Positions 22,053-34,600 of a stretch of DNA of 64,000 nt are shown here, piece by piece; within the stretch, counting starts at the first letter, position 1, and each line of letters opens with the position of its first letter. Where the stretch lies: contig NC_084886.1 of NCBI RefSeq assembly GCF_958979055.1, forward strand, positions 10,898,654 through 10,962,653. Reading direction: 5' to 3'. Under the pieces are notes generated by a model. It saw only the letters and a program-made list of their open reading frames with translations, did not search any database and was not told where the DNA came from. The position numbers and the translations under genes were made by a program. This stretch comes from Alnus glutinosa. Its lineage: Eukaryota; Streptophyta; Magnoliopsida; Fagales; Betulaceae.

Positions 22053-25000
22053 ATGGTGAAGAAGCGCGTGCCCGAGTGGCTCAACAGCTCGCTCTGGACG
22101 TCCGCGCCATCCCCCGACGACGACGACGATCGCCTCCAGCGCAACTCCACCAGACCCACGACCACGACCACCACCATATCCTCTGCCCCCGCCGTGGACC
22201 CCGGGCCCCCTCCCTCGTTCGCCGGAGCTGAGCCTCCTAAGCCACCAGAAACCAAAGGCTACCCCACCAACGACAGCGCTAGCAACGATCGCGCTCACAA
22301 TGGCTCATCCGAAGACGCCGGCCCCTCCGCCGAGGACATCTCTCGCCAGGCCCAGCTCCTCGCCGAGGTTAGCCCTTTTCCCTCACTCTCTGTGAAATAT
22401 ATTCATGTGTTTGTATGTATTAATTGATTTGATTTGAATTATTTCGTTTTTGTTTATGGAAATGTAGATATCGAAGAAAGTGATAAACATGCGGGACCTG
22501 CGGAGAATTGCGTCGCAGGGGATACCGGATGGCGCTGGGATTCGTTCCACGGTGTGGAAGGTGTGTATTTCGTGTTTGATCTTTCATTTGCTTTGCCTTT
22601 TGGATTTTTATTTTTTATTTTTCTAGTTCTTTGTTTGGCTGCTGAGAAAGCCCGAGAAAAATGAAAATGTTACATCAAGTGAGCTCAGTTGGTGGAATTG
22701 GCTCGCTTGGTTGAGTAGTGCAGCGGATTTTCGTTATTTCTGGTCATAAGAAAGGAAAATTAGGATTTGGAGTTTGCACTTGATACTTTAGCAAATAATT
22801 GGACCGTGTAAATGCATTGTTTAGGGCACTTGGTTTTAGTAGCTTGAAAGTTGAAAGTATTGAGGTTTTGACTTGAAGGCTTGTTGGTTGTTGCAGCTCT
22901 TACTGGGTTATCTGCCGCCGGATCGTGGGCTATGGTCGTCCGAATTGGCTAAGAAGAGGTCACAGTACAAGCAATTTAAAGAGGAGCTTTTGATGAATCC
23001 TGTAAGTCATAGTCCAGATTTTGAGTTTTTTTGAGGCCTCTATTTCTAATTTCATGAAGTGTTGCTTTGTTGGGATGACATGGAATAGCTTAACCGTAAT
23101 AGAAGAATTGAAGAAAATGCAACATGCCCTTTTTTCCGCACTGAAGATGGGCCTTCTGCTTCTTAAGTAATCTTTTTTAAACTCTCCCACAAATTTAGTA
23201 GCATTGAGAGCCAAGCGTTACCAGCCATTTTTATGTCCTGTTGTTTGGATCCTTTAATTAGCAAGGCCTTGAAGTCTCTTATATTCCTTCAATTAATTGA
23301 TGCTTTCTTAGTCATTGGAGTGATTTAGGTGTCTTTATCCCCCTCAACTTTGAAATACTGAACCTTTTTCTCTTCTAGACTATTTCTCAAAAGATTCTTT
23401 TTTGATTGCATTGGGGAGTAGGATCTTTGTTCATGTGCTTTTTCTTGCTAGCGACTGCAAATGTGATAAATAAATAAACTTAGTATACTTCTTACTTGTA
23501 GAAATAAAATAAAAGAAAAATATTCATATTCTTCCTCTTGATTAAGGTAGCGTTAACAAAAGGCTTACAAACACGGGGCCTTAACAACTTTCCTTTCGTT
23601 TCTTCTTTCTAAAACCTAAATGTCAAGTGACCCTATTAATTTTTTACTGCATTTTTTTTTTCTCTCGATGTCTGATATGGCATGTCTTATTGTCAATAGC
23701 TTATCCTGCTTGACATATGTTATAATAAGTCGGATGTTAATGAAAAGAAATGGAATAGGAAAAACTTAATGTACTATGATTTTGTGTTGCATCCATTTTG
23801 AACTTTTTAGGCTGCGAAAGTTTTGGTTTTCTGAATGTTTTTGTGGCTAGTCAGTCGGAAATCACATGGAGGTTGGATAAATCTAGTAGTTGTGACAAAG
23901 ACGAATCAAAAAGTGAAAGCAAGGGCTTGCTCTCAAGATCAGAAATAACCCATGGGGAGCATCCTTTGAGTCTTGGGAAGACCAGCATATGGAATCAGTT
24001 CTTCCAGGTATCATATCAAGTGAACTCCTTGAATATGGGTCGAAATTCCCATTTCTGAAACCTCAGAATTTTCTATACTATACACACTAAACTTGTGACA
24101 ATTTGCAAAAAAAAATTTATTGTGCCGTACCTTTGGAAATTAACTATTTTGGTTCCTTTTGGATCTCTCTCTCTCTCTGTTTGTGTGTGTGTGTGTGCCC
24201 ACACAATCTTTGCTTTGTCAAGGAAGATCTCAAATGTCTGCATACGTTTTTTTGATAAGTGTGTGCATACTTTGCTATGATGCTCAATTTTCCTTGTGAG
24301 ATCCAATGCACCACCTTTTTTGGAAGGGTCTTGGCATTCGAACAGTTATATTCATCAGACCTCCCATCTGATGAACTTTGAAAATGGGTAAATGGTTTTG
24401 GGACCATAACTGGTGATTATGATTTTCTTTCCATATAGTATCTTTGTCATTTTGAGATATTTTTGGTTGACTGCATGGTAAGAGCATGTGTTCACATATT
24501 CCAGAATGATCAATGGGCTCTATCTCAAGTGGCATGTCCTCCCTGTAAGAACAGGATGGAGTGTAAAGTACTGGGTTCAATACCCACTCTGTGTAGCCTC
24601 CAGTACAAAACAAGCACTCACAATCCAGAATGAATCTTGGCTATTAAAATTGTCACTGCAACACTGTCTTCTTGTTCTCCACAAAATATGCTTTTATTTG
24701 CAAATCCCAGCGCCTTGTGCTACTGAGAAGTAATAAAATGGAATTAGTAGTTGTTTGCTGCATTGTTGTAGAATGTGTAATCATAAATATGGATTATATA
24801 GGACACAGAGATCATAGAGCAGATTGACCGAGATGTGAAGCGCACCCATCCAGATATGCACTTTTTCTCTGGGGATTCACCATTTGCACAATCTAATCAG
24901 GTGTTCCCTTTGTTTTTTTTTGTTTTGAAATTTAATGCATGCACAGGCTTTTGACTTTATTTATCACAAGCCACTTTGCTGACCTATGTGTGCCTCAATG

Positions 25001-28000
25001 TTTTCAGGAGGCTTTAAGGAACATATTAATTGTTTTTGCAAAGTTAAATCCGGGTATAAGATATGTTCAGGGGATGAATGAACTTTTGGCTCCTCTATTC
25101 TATGTATTCAGAAATGACCCTGATGAGGAATATGCGGTAAGTACATGTCAATTTATTTATTTTAATTTTTTTGGGGGACATGTATCTGTTTTTTTTCTTT
25201 TCTTTTTAAAGTATCTCATTTGTGTTTGAACTTTAATATCCTTTTTAGCCTGTCAAACTGATTTTAAGTTATGAATTTAGCACTCAGCATTAGTAGCTGG
25301 ATGCTAGGGTACTGTGGGACTTTTATTGTTTCACTGTTATTTTCTTGGGATTGCAGACCGTACCAGTAGGACCACACTAGGTACTTAATTGCTGAATTCT
25401 ATTGACCATTTAATAAATGTTTATAATTATTTTGGTTCCTCTAGATATATGCTTTCCTGGTGCATGGTGTCATACTATTGCTCTTTTATTCTGTAGTTCA
25501 TACATTGTTGCAGTATTCCCTGATTAGGCTAAATATGTTGATTATGATCGTTGCTTTTCAATGAAAAGCATATTCCAAAACAAAATTAGCATTTTTGTAA
25601 AAGTTTTGCTTGTTTATGGCTTAGCTACTTTCTGCTATGGTAATAAGATGGGTAATAACCTTCAGTCAGCTATATGAATCTTATTTTGCCTTGTAGGTAT
25701 ATCTAGGCCCATGGTTTTAAACATTGACCAAATCCCTTCCTTGCTCTGTTTCCAGATTTATGTAATTGTCTTAAGTTTTAGGTATTTTGCTCTCTTTGTC
25801 AGCTGCTTGTGTACTTGGGCAAATTGGCAATGCTCTTTTGCTCTTTCCGTGGATTTCATTTTAGGTATCGAGGAAAAAAAAAATGCAGTGTCATTGAACA
25901 TTTCATGGCCTAGAAGAAAATTTCTAGAGAAGATCTTGTTATTTAAACTAAACACCAGTTTGTCTTTCCTTATTATTATTGTTATTATGGTTTTATTTAG
26001 TATTGATTGTAAATTTATTCTTTGTTTCTTTTCTCCCATTTTAGCTGTATTAGGTTACAGATTTGGTTATTATTCATTAAAAAAAAAAAAAAGATTTGGT
26101 GCTTCTGTTGTAAACGCAATGTACTAGTACACACCCTTTTGGTGCTTCTGTTGTAAACGCAATGTACTAGTGCACACCCTTTTGGTGCTCTTTCAATATA
26201 TATATATGGTTCAGTAGGGATATAGGTTTTAGAGAAGAAACAGAATCAGTATTTTTTTCTTGTTAGTCCATTGTAAGGGTCATTTTTGGGCCATTGGCTT
26301 TAGATGGGGTGAGCATCCCACTATCTCTTAAAACCTCTAGTGAGGGTGGGATTTGGTCAAATCTCTATAGGACGATGGGCAGAGACTTTACCATAAATGT
26401 AGGCACCTTTGAAATCAAAGTCAGATTTGTTTGTGTCTCAATGTTGGTTGAAATGCTCGTTGCTGACAAGAAACCATAGTGATGAAGATGGTGCATAACA
26501 GTGACGGAAATTTTATAAGTAAAATTTGTTGTCATCCATTGTTATCATGTTTCTTGTATATGCCTTTTGGTTTCATTTTGCTTATTATTTCCTAATCTAT
26601 AAGTTATGCAGGCCTCTGCTGAAGCAGACACATTCTTTTGTTTTGTTGAGATATTGGGTGGATTCCGTGATCACTTCTGTCAGCAACTTGATAATAGCGT
26701 AGTGGGAATCCGTTCCACAATTACAAAGTTGTCACAACTTCTTAAGGAACATGATGAGGAGTTGTGGCGTCATCTTGAGGTCACAACCAAAGTAAGATGT
26801 GTTTCTAATATATAAGTGTTCTTGCTTTGCAATTGCTCTTATGTATTTTTATCTCTTGGATAATTGGATGGCTCTTGATTTAGGCATCAGACTCAAAGTT
26901 GCTACCTTCTACTTATCAAAAAAAGAAAAAAGAAAAAAAAAAGAGAAAAAGTTGGCTACCTTCTAGCTTAAGCATATCTATTGATCAGATAATGGACTAT
27001 TCTGACTACAGTGCTATAGTATATTCATATTGGAGAAGAAAAAAAAAAAAACTAAAACTAAAAGTCATTACTGGTGAGATTCTCTTTTGACTTTTTATAC
27101 ATTTTTTTTTTTGTGTGCGCGCGCGCCAATGGTTTGATAGTTTTGCTCAATGCATAGTTGTAAAAGGCTTTTTTGAGGTTTGTTCATCAAGCGTAAAGGG
27201 CTTGAAAATAGGCAGCAGTCTAATGCAGCATAATCCCATGAGCCAAAAACATAGTCAAAATGGCACCTTTTATGCCTCAATTCAGTAGGCATGCACCCAC
27301 CACAACTTAATGTGTGAGTTTCTTAAATGCTTGAATTTATATAAGTGATGACATCAAGTGATTAATTATGTTGCTTTAGTCCCGCCACCCATATTACAAT
27401 ATCAATGTATTATACAATAATGCTCAGATTTTTTTATTTTTTATTTTGTTTAATTATGCATTTTTCCTCCTATAATACACTATAGAACTTAGATATATTT
27501 GGTTGTTTAACCTTGCTCATCAACGTGAGCATTCATTGATACTTATAGAAGATTACAAGAGTTTAAGATAAACATAACTTCCTAGGATATGGAGAGAGGA
27601 TCAACATGGGTAGTAACCAATGTAACAAAGGGATCATATTCGGATCCAAGGCCCTTTAGAAGAAACGAGACACTCTCAAAGTCATTGAGGGGTTGACCGG
27701 CGGCTGCAAGTGTGTCACTAAGATTCTTGATTGTTTGGAAATACTTGGTGATAGAATTATTTCCCTTATTGACCGTGGCTAGTTGAAAGTAGATTTGCAC
27801 AACTCTAGCACGAGCTTGAGAAGCAAACATAGTGATCAAGGTAGTCCATAGAGCCGAAGATGTAGCACAACCAATGGTGTGAACCACATAAGGTACGGTG
27901 AGGGTAGAGATGAGGACACTAAGGATCATCTGATCCCTTTGACTCCATGCAAGAAATTCAGGATTGACAATAGTTGCTGGAGCTCCAACAGCAGTAGCAG

Positions 28001-31000
28001 GATTTGGGATTGTTTGAGCAAGAGGTTGTGACGAGCCATGAAGAAAATCGTATGAGTCTTGGCTTTTGATAAAGGCGAGGATTTGGGTTCTCCAGGCCAT
28101 GAAATTGCCTGTGGAGAGTTTGATGTTGAGGTTGTGGTTCATGTTGGGTTGAGTAAAGATAACCTTCGGAGGCGGTGGGTTAGGTGGGGGATTTTGAGTA
28201 GCAGTGGAAGCAACCGAAGCTGCAGAGGCAGTGGATTTGGAATCAGAATGGGCCATAGATCAAGACGTTTGTCTATGATATGGCTCTGAGACCATGATAG
28301 AACTTAGATATATTTGGCTGTTTAACCTTGCTCATTAACGTGTGCTTTCATTGATACTTATAGAAGATTACAAGAGTTTAAGATAAACATAACTTCCTAG
28401 GACAAACACGATTGCTTCCTATACAATAGAACTATAACTCTTCTTAACATTATCCTTTATCTTATCTAACATAGAGTTTGAACTCTAAGATAACACAGCC
28501 TTATCTACTTAGTGCTAGAACTTTGGATAGGAGTAGGTTTCCCATCATTAGAATCTTGGACGTATTGCACTGCACAAGACTCACGGTTACACTGTGAGTC
28601 ATGTGCGTTAGGTTCGTTAATAATACATGGCAGAATATTTGCATATGATCTTTAAATGTTCTTTTATTTATTTCCTTCCCACTGCTTTAATTTTCTATTT
28701 ATAGGTTTCAAGTACAAAGAGTTAAAAAAAAAAATGCAAAAACAAAATCGATTTGCATGGTTTAAGATGCCATGTTTTAACATTTTCACTTGTAAAAACA
28801 TGGATTTATGCCTTTGGTGTTACCCACTTTTCTTGGTCTCTTTAGTGATGTTCTTTTACTTGTCAAAAGAAAAGGAAGACTAGTAAGCATAACATTTCAG
28901 ATTCTTTTTAATTTTTAATTTTAATTTTATTTTTGTAAGTAATTGTCCCCAATGAGGGAGGAATGAGAGATTTAAACTAGTGACCTTCGCTTCTTCCTGA
29001 CCGACTGAGCTACCCCTTGGGGTTAATATTTCAGATTCAAACGCAGACTGTCTCATCAGACTTTTAAAATATATTTTTTCATTGTTTTAAATGAAGAAGA
29101 GTTGAGAAATTGGTCCAAGAATAGTTACACTTTGAAGCTGGTGGATTAAGTTGTCACGTTGAAAATTGCAAACTGTGTTTCTTCTATTTGTGATGTGGGA
29201 AATATGATTTGTGCTCTTGCGATTCGGGTGTAACTATTGTGATGTGAGCTTTTCTGTTCTTGTCGTGGTCAACCACCCTGATTTTTTTTTTTTTTTTCTT
29301 TTTCATTTTTTTTCCTGTTTTTATCTATTTTAACTAATTTATTTGTTTATTCATTCTATGACAAGGAATATCCCTTAAGGCCAAGTCTTGTTATGAGCGC
29401 CGTTCTTTCTTTGATTGTCATAATTTGTGAAACGTTTATGAAATAATTGTTAAATTTAGGTTATTAAACAATTTTCTATTAAAATGCCTTAATGTTTTGC
29501 ATTAAATGGCAGGTCAATCCCCAATTTTACGCATTTAGGTGGATTACTCTCCTCTTGACTCAGGAATTCAATTTTGCCGACAGCCTTCACATTTGGGACA
29601 CACTTCTAAGCGACCCTGAAGGTCCTCAGGTAGGTTTACATTCATTCTGGCATTATTCTATTTTAGATGTCATTTACTTTGATATTCTTTGGTTGTAATA
29701 TATGAAAAGCTTTCCTAGCCCAAAAGGAGAGAGAGATGGTTTTAGTTAACCCAATCACGAATCATCCATCTTTTTTTATTTTTTGTAAGTAATAATTTTA
29801 TTGAAAAGAAAAACCGGCACAACCCTTGTACACAAAATGTATACAAGAGAGAACCACATTAAATGTGTCTAAAATCTAAAAAAGTTTACAAGGTCTAAAA
29901 GATTGAAAAGGAGGTAGAAGATTTGTAGACTACAACACAATCTAAGAGGGGTCTCAAAAAAGTGGATTTTAAAGAAAGCATAGGGGTCTCGTAATCCTCA
30001 AAGTGGTAACGATTTCTTTTCTCTCCAAATGTTCCACAATAAGAACAAAGGAACAACTCTCCAGATAGCCTCTTTGGAATGCCCACTCCCTTCATTCTTC
30101 CAACAATGTAGCAACTCTAGGAAATTTCCAGGCATAGCCCACAAAACTCTGAATAAGCCCGAGAGCCTTGTACCAAAGATCACTGGCAGTGAATGAGTTG
30201 GCGATTCATTGCCTCTTCATTCTTTTTGCAAAGGCAATACCAATTAATAAGAATAAAACCCTGCCTTCCTAGATTGTCAACCATGAAGATTCTACCCAAA
30301 GCTGCTGTCCATATAAAGAAAGCTATAAAAGGCGAAGCCTTGACCTTTCAAATACTTTTTCCAAGGAAAAGGGCAAGTCTTTCCAGCCTTTAATATTTAT
30401 AATAGTTCTTCACTTCAAAACCGTGACCACCAGCTGAAGTCCACAACATCCTTTTTGCCTCCCCAGGACGAGTTCTTGAAGAGTATATCTAAAGATTCCA
30501 GCTCCCAATCCTGAATTGCCCTCATAAAACTGGGTTTCCAATGGGAAGAATTGCTCGAGGAAACCAAGTAATCCGATACTATGGCATGATGGCATCTTAG
30601 TCATAGGCTATCAAAAAAAGATTTGGGAATATAATCTTGAGAGAAGCTTCTCCACACCACACATCATGCCAAAAGCAAAGGTGGGAACCATCCCCAACCC
30701 TAAAGGAGACAAAGTTGAAGAAATTTCCCCAACCATTCATGATATTCCTCCAAAGACTCACACCGTAGGGCCCTCGAGTGTCCTCTGAGCACCAACCACC
30801 ACTTTGGACCCCTTATTTTCCATCAATAACCTTTCTCCAAAGAGAAATCTTCTCTTGCACGTATTGTCAAGCATCTATCTTTCCCTTGATAAAACAGGGG
30901 ATCAAAGTAGGGCACAATGTAAGAATATTATTTAGCCATATCACAGATGATTTAGCAATCAAACTTTGTGAAGTGCTTGGTGTTGGTATCTTGTGATCCA

Positions 31001-31619
31001 CTTGATAAAAGCCGTTTTTAGCTTTGGGTCCATGTAAGTGCTATTGGATGATGTATCTTACCATTAACTGAGAAACAGTTACGAAAGTATGAAAATGGCA
31101 TTGGTTAGATGTGGATGGCCATCTAATACTGAAGGCAACAATACTAAAATATAAGTCATTCCATCTATAATATGTATATATTCCAATCATTTTGGATAAG
31201 TTTGTAGTCGGACAGTTCCCCCTGCCCCTCTTTCTGTAGTCTGGACTGTTAAATGCTACATTAGATTCCCATTTCATCTGCAAATTATGTTGGAATACAA
31301 AATCGTTGTGTACCATGGTTTTGTTTTTTGGGGCTTCTGGGGAGATGTGTTAAGAGGGTATCTGTTTCCTGTTTAAGAAAAGATGGTTAAAGAGTACTTT
31401 TAAGATCTCTAAGTTTGAGGAAGGCAGAAAATTTAACAATCACAATGTTTGCAGGAAACCCTTCTTCGAATATGCTGTGCTATGCTGATCCTCGTTCGGA
31501 GACGCCTTCTTGCAGGTGATTTCACTTCAAATCTCAAACTGCTCCAAAATTATCCTCCAACAAACATCAGTCATTTGCTCTATGTTGCCAACAAGTTGTG
31601 TGTACAATCCTTGGGCTAA
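22053..31619 (+). CDS. TBC domain Rab GTPase-activating protein, TBC1D13 type
   Basis: Nine exons join in phase: 22053-22367, 22468-22560, 22897-23001, 23855-24007, 24802-24900, 25008-25136, 26612-26791, 29513-29629, 31455-31619; 451 aa. Residues 1-105 are a low-complexity head (DDDDD, TTTTTT and Pro-rich runs). The TBC domain starts at GIPDGAGIRSTVWKLLLGYL. It keeps the arginine-finger motif in IIEQIDRDVKRTHPD (exon 5) and the glutamine finger in IRYVQGMNELLAPL (exon 6). The end has FADSLHIWDTLLSDPEG and ICCAMLILVRRRLLAGDF. Both catalytic fingers are present, so it should speed GTP hydrolysis by a Rab; the target Rab cannot be read from sequence. Length and sequence fit Arabidopsis At4g13730 and At1g04830 from memory. 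Introns 7 and 8 hold a Copia remnant, a SINE and a LINE fragment. Confidence 0.93.
24510..24612 (+). mobile_element. tRNA-derived SINE fragment in TBC intron 4
   Basis: An A-box-like TCTCAAGTGGC at 24523-24533 and a B box GGTTCAATACC at 24574-24584 have typical spacing. The stretch between them ('cctccctgtaagaacaggat') also occurs, diverged, in the minus-strand copy near 41640-41745. No polyA tail or target duplication was found, so this is probably an old copy. Confidence 0.6.
26095..26190 (+). repeat. 43-bp tandem duplication in TBC intron 6
   Basis: The block beginning GGTGCTTCTGTTGTAAACGC at 26098 is repeated at 26141 with one visible difference and begins a third time at 26184 (period 43). 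An A-run lies just upstream (26079-26093). The 'gtactagtgcacaccctttt' part resembles the end region of the retroelement tails elsewhere in the window. Confidence 0.85.
27480..28622 (-). mobile_element. Gag-only Copia LTR retrotransposon remnant
   Basis: Two direct repeats flank a gag frame. The 5' LTR (element orientation) starts at 28295 and runs to about 28622. The 3' LTR remnant is only about 108 bp (27480-27587), matching 28295-28405. Next to the 5' LTR is a primer-binding site, TGGTCTCAGAGCCA on the minus strand (28281-28294), close to the TGGTATCAGAGC sequence common in plant Copia elements. All of pol and most of the 3' LTR are missing. ATACA occurs beside both ends, but the right edge is not firm. 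It lies in TBC intron 7, antisense to the gene. Confidence 0.82.
27582..28256 (-). CDS. Copia gag polyprotein fragment (UBN2-type)
   Basis: An open frame of 224 codons begins MAHSDSKST and has a Pro-rich head, then NIKLSTGNFMAWRTQILAF, LTVPYVVHTIGCATSSALWT, TMFASQARARVVQI and FLLKGLGSEYDPFVTLV. This is the usual order of the retrotransposon gag (UBN2) domain. The frame then runs straight into the 3' LTR remnant and stops at 27582, so the zinc knuckle, protease, integrase, reverse transcriptase and RNase H are absent. An uninterrupted frame suggests a fairly young insertion or deletion. Confidence 0.85.
   Translation of the reverse strand: MAHSDSKSTASAASVASTATQNPPPNPPPPKVIFTQPNMNHNLNIKLSTGNFMAWRTQILAFIKSQDSYDFLHGSSQPLAQTIPNPATAVGAPATIVNPEFLAWSQRDQMILSVLISTLTVPYVVHTIGCATSSALWTTLITMFASQARARVVQIYFQLATVNKGNNSITKYFQTIKNLSDTLAAAGQPLNDFESVSFLLKGLGSEYDPFVTLVTTHVDPLSIS
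28905..29027 (-). mobile_element. tRNA-derived SINE with 11-bp target duplication
   Basis: On the minus strand the A box TAGCTCAGTCGG lies at 29001-29012 and a B-box-like GTTTAAATCTC at 28967-28977, with an AT-rich tail toward 28905. The element is bounded by identical ATTTCAGATTC copies at 28894-28904 and 29028-29038. It lies in TBC intron 7, antisense to the gene. Confidence 0.88.
29765..30960 (-). mobile_element. LINE 3' fragment in TBC intron 8
   Basis: Minus-strand frames include WRVVPLFLLWNIWREK (about 30020-30080) and zf-RVT-like sequence translated back from 30200-30400. The 3' end near 29765-29830 has TTTTCAATAAAATTATTAC on the minus strand. Around 30650 'ccacaccacacatcatgcca' matches the LINEs near 1020 and 43030. 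Only the end of ORF2 is present. It is antisense to the TBC gene. Confidence 0.75.
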
Positions 31620-34600
31620 TTTTGTAAGCCACTCTTTTCCTCCTCTTTTTGGTGTTTCAAAATTTAATGTCTATAAATGACTGGATGTAAATGTTGCTTG
31701 TAGTAATAACTGACAGGCAGGGAGAATATCCTTAATTTTATTTTTTTCCTGAAATTTACTGCTACATTGACCTAACAGGCATGTGTAATTTTCCATTTCC
31801 CAACACCCCCCCGTTTCTCTTCTCCTTTCCCCAAATTCTGGATAGATGAGGTGATCAACTAAGAAGAGCGAATGTTATGTAATATTTACTCGTGCATATT
31901 CTTTTATATGGTGTCAGTAATTGATCGAGGATTTTGTCAGTTGATTTTCTAGTTTGCTTTTCGGTGTAGCATGTCAGAAAACGGTACGGTGTGTTTTTTT
32001 CCTTCTACTTTCTTAGGTTTAGGCATCTAATTAAGTCATCCTCCCCTTTTGTATTGGATTCGGCTCCACCTTAGCATTGCTCGAGTCTTCTTCCAAGTAA
32101 GAACATGACAATGGACTGGTGATAACTGATATGCTTATCACACCGTAGAGTGTGAACAGGTGGGGCCCAATAGGCGTGTATTATTACCACGTCACATCGT
32201 GTTTCACATTGGAACGCGAGTCACATGCGATAAACACGTACATATATGTTAATGAGGATATATGAAAGAGGAATGCTATTTAGTGGACTATTGCCATACA
32301 ACTAAGATGACGTGACAGCAGAAATTAGCTTTTATTATTCTTGTGCTTTTATTTATTTATTTACTTTATGTTATTTGAGTATGAGAATAGGGATGGTCCA
32401 CGTTGATCTAATTTAAATTTTCACTGAATTGATAGATTACTCTTATTTTACAAAATTAAATCTAGTTTGAGGTTGAAAGAGGAAATCATTGAGCACTCAT
32501 TGTGGTTTATCTACATTTCTATTTAAAGTAGGTTACTAAAACTTACTTTTTCTACTTTAGTTAAGCACTTTTTAAAATTTGCATCCAACCACTTATCTAA
32601 ATTTCTTTTCTATTTTGTTAAAATAATCTTTTTAAAACTTTTTTATTTCGGCATTTTTTTTACCATCGCCAGCCCAATATCATCGAAAAATAGGACGATT
32701 TTCTTAATAAGATGAAATCTCCGTCTCAAGTAAGACAGAAAAATCACCAACCTAGCATAACCAATGGCTTTCCACCATCGCCAATGATTTCCTTATCCAA
32801 CGATTTCGTGGTGGTCCAAAAACAACAAATTGGAATTCCAAAGACATAGGAGTCACAAATTGTAAATCTTTGGTCTATGGGAAAGGCACATGGCAATGGA
32901 GAGCTTCATAAGAGAAATCCTCTCCAAATCAATAAAACATAGTAGCAAATACTCGGAAACCACCCTTTATACCACCACTACCACAATCCCGCCAGATTTA
33001 TCCCCTAGCTTTGGCGGTCCATAAATGGCTCTCCAACGTCCTCAAACTTGCCAATCCCACACGCACCCCAGACCCTATTTCGAATCCAATTGCCCTTACT
33101 CTGCCACCTTCTCGCCGGCCTATCAACCACAAGCCCCGCTTTCAGATTGACCCCCCCTTCTTCTCACTCATTTGGAATCCCCATCCCCCTCTCTTGTTGA
33201 ACCTTCAAGAGCTCAACGCCATTGCAGGACACCAATTTCCTCTTCCTATTGAAAAGCCTAAATGAGTCTACACACTTAAAAAAAAAAATGAGAGAAAGGA
33301 GAGAAATAATAAAAAGAAGAGTAATGTTATTTTATAGTATATTTTACAACTGCTATACAACTTACTAATGTGACAGTGAAAATCAGCTATTTGAGAAGCT
33401 CTTATAAAAAATAATAAAATAAAATAAGGGCTAATGCTCACTATCACGTTATTACATTTGTATGACAATTATATAGCATTCTACTAAATAGTAGAATGCT
33501 TTATAAAAAAAAAAAAAAATATAGCATTCTACTAAATAACATTACTAAAAAAAATTGTGGATTAAGCTAGAGTGTCACACCATATAGCCATTTTGCATGT
33601 GGTGTGACATTATAGTTCAATGCATTTTGCATGTGCTTTTACATTAGCTGATGGAGGTGTTATCTATTATTATTATTTTAATTTACTTTTGATTAGCTAT
33701 TTTGGCTATTAAAATACCAAATGGCTAAGCCAATGGGGATGATGCTCTAAGTTAAAAACTATGCGATTTCTTAAAAGTAAATGATGGAAGTCTTGTGCCG
33801 GCTTACTAGCATCAACCTTGCCTATGAATTAGATAATAGATATGATATCAAATACTAGCTCCAAAATAATTTTTGCCAGCTTTCTGGAAAGAATGGCGAG
33901 CTTGGGTAGACTTTAAAAGAATGGAAATTAAATACAATAAAAATGGTAAAATAAATGATGTTGTAATAATCCCTCAGGTTGTTAAGGGTAGAAAAGGAAA
34001 GTAAATTTTAGCGTTTGTAATTTGAAAATAAAGAAAAAGAGCGTTGTATTTCTGGAAGGGGAAGAGACGAGCCAATTATAATTGTATTGAGCAGTGTCAT
34101 ATGGAGCAATGTAGTAATCAGACTGGGAGCCATTTGAACAAGTAAATTTGGGGCAGAAGAAAGATAAGGTGTGCTGGGTTTTGACAGATAGAGTTGATAA
34201 TTTTTTATACAACTCGCGAACTCGACATCAAATTAGCCTATTAGAATTTAATAAAATAAAATTCAGATCAATGTGCTTATCCCACGGGTGACTTGCATAA
34301 CCCATATATATATGTATACCATTAAAAAATTAAAATACTAAAGTCTAAGATAAAAAAAAATAATAATAAATAAATAAATAATAAATAAATAAATAAATAA
34401 ATACCTTCGGTCTCATCCCTAATTGTAAAGATATAACTTTGATAGTGTAATTTATTTTCATGTTCAATAATTGAGTATTATTCTGCCAATATTTTTTTAT
34501 AAAATAGCATTTTTATACTCAATAATGCAAATTTTGTTAGTTAGAAGGGTTAAACAGGTAGGGTCGGGTGGTTGACCCAGTACGACCTGTTTAATAAATG

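Noticed and set aside
21863..22298. Minus-strand Gly/Val-rich frames over TBC exon 1
   Set aside because: They are mirror frames of the GC-rich coding exon starting at 22053, which has a clear product and splice sites.
33011..33265. 84-codon Pro-rich plus frame
   Set aside because: No domain, splice context or neighbouring exon supports it; it is probably old repeat DNA.
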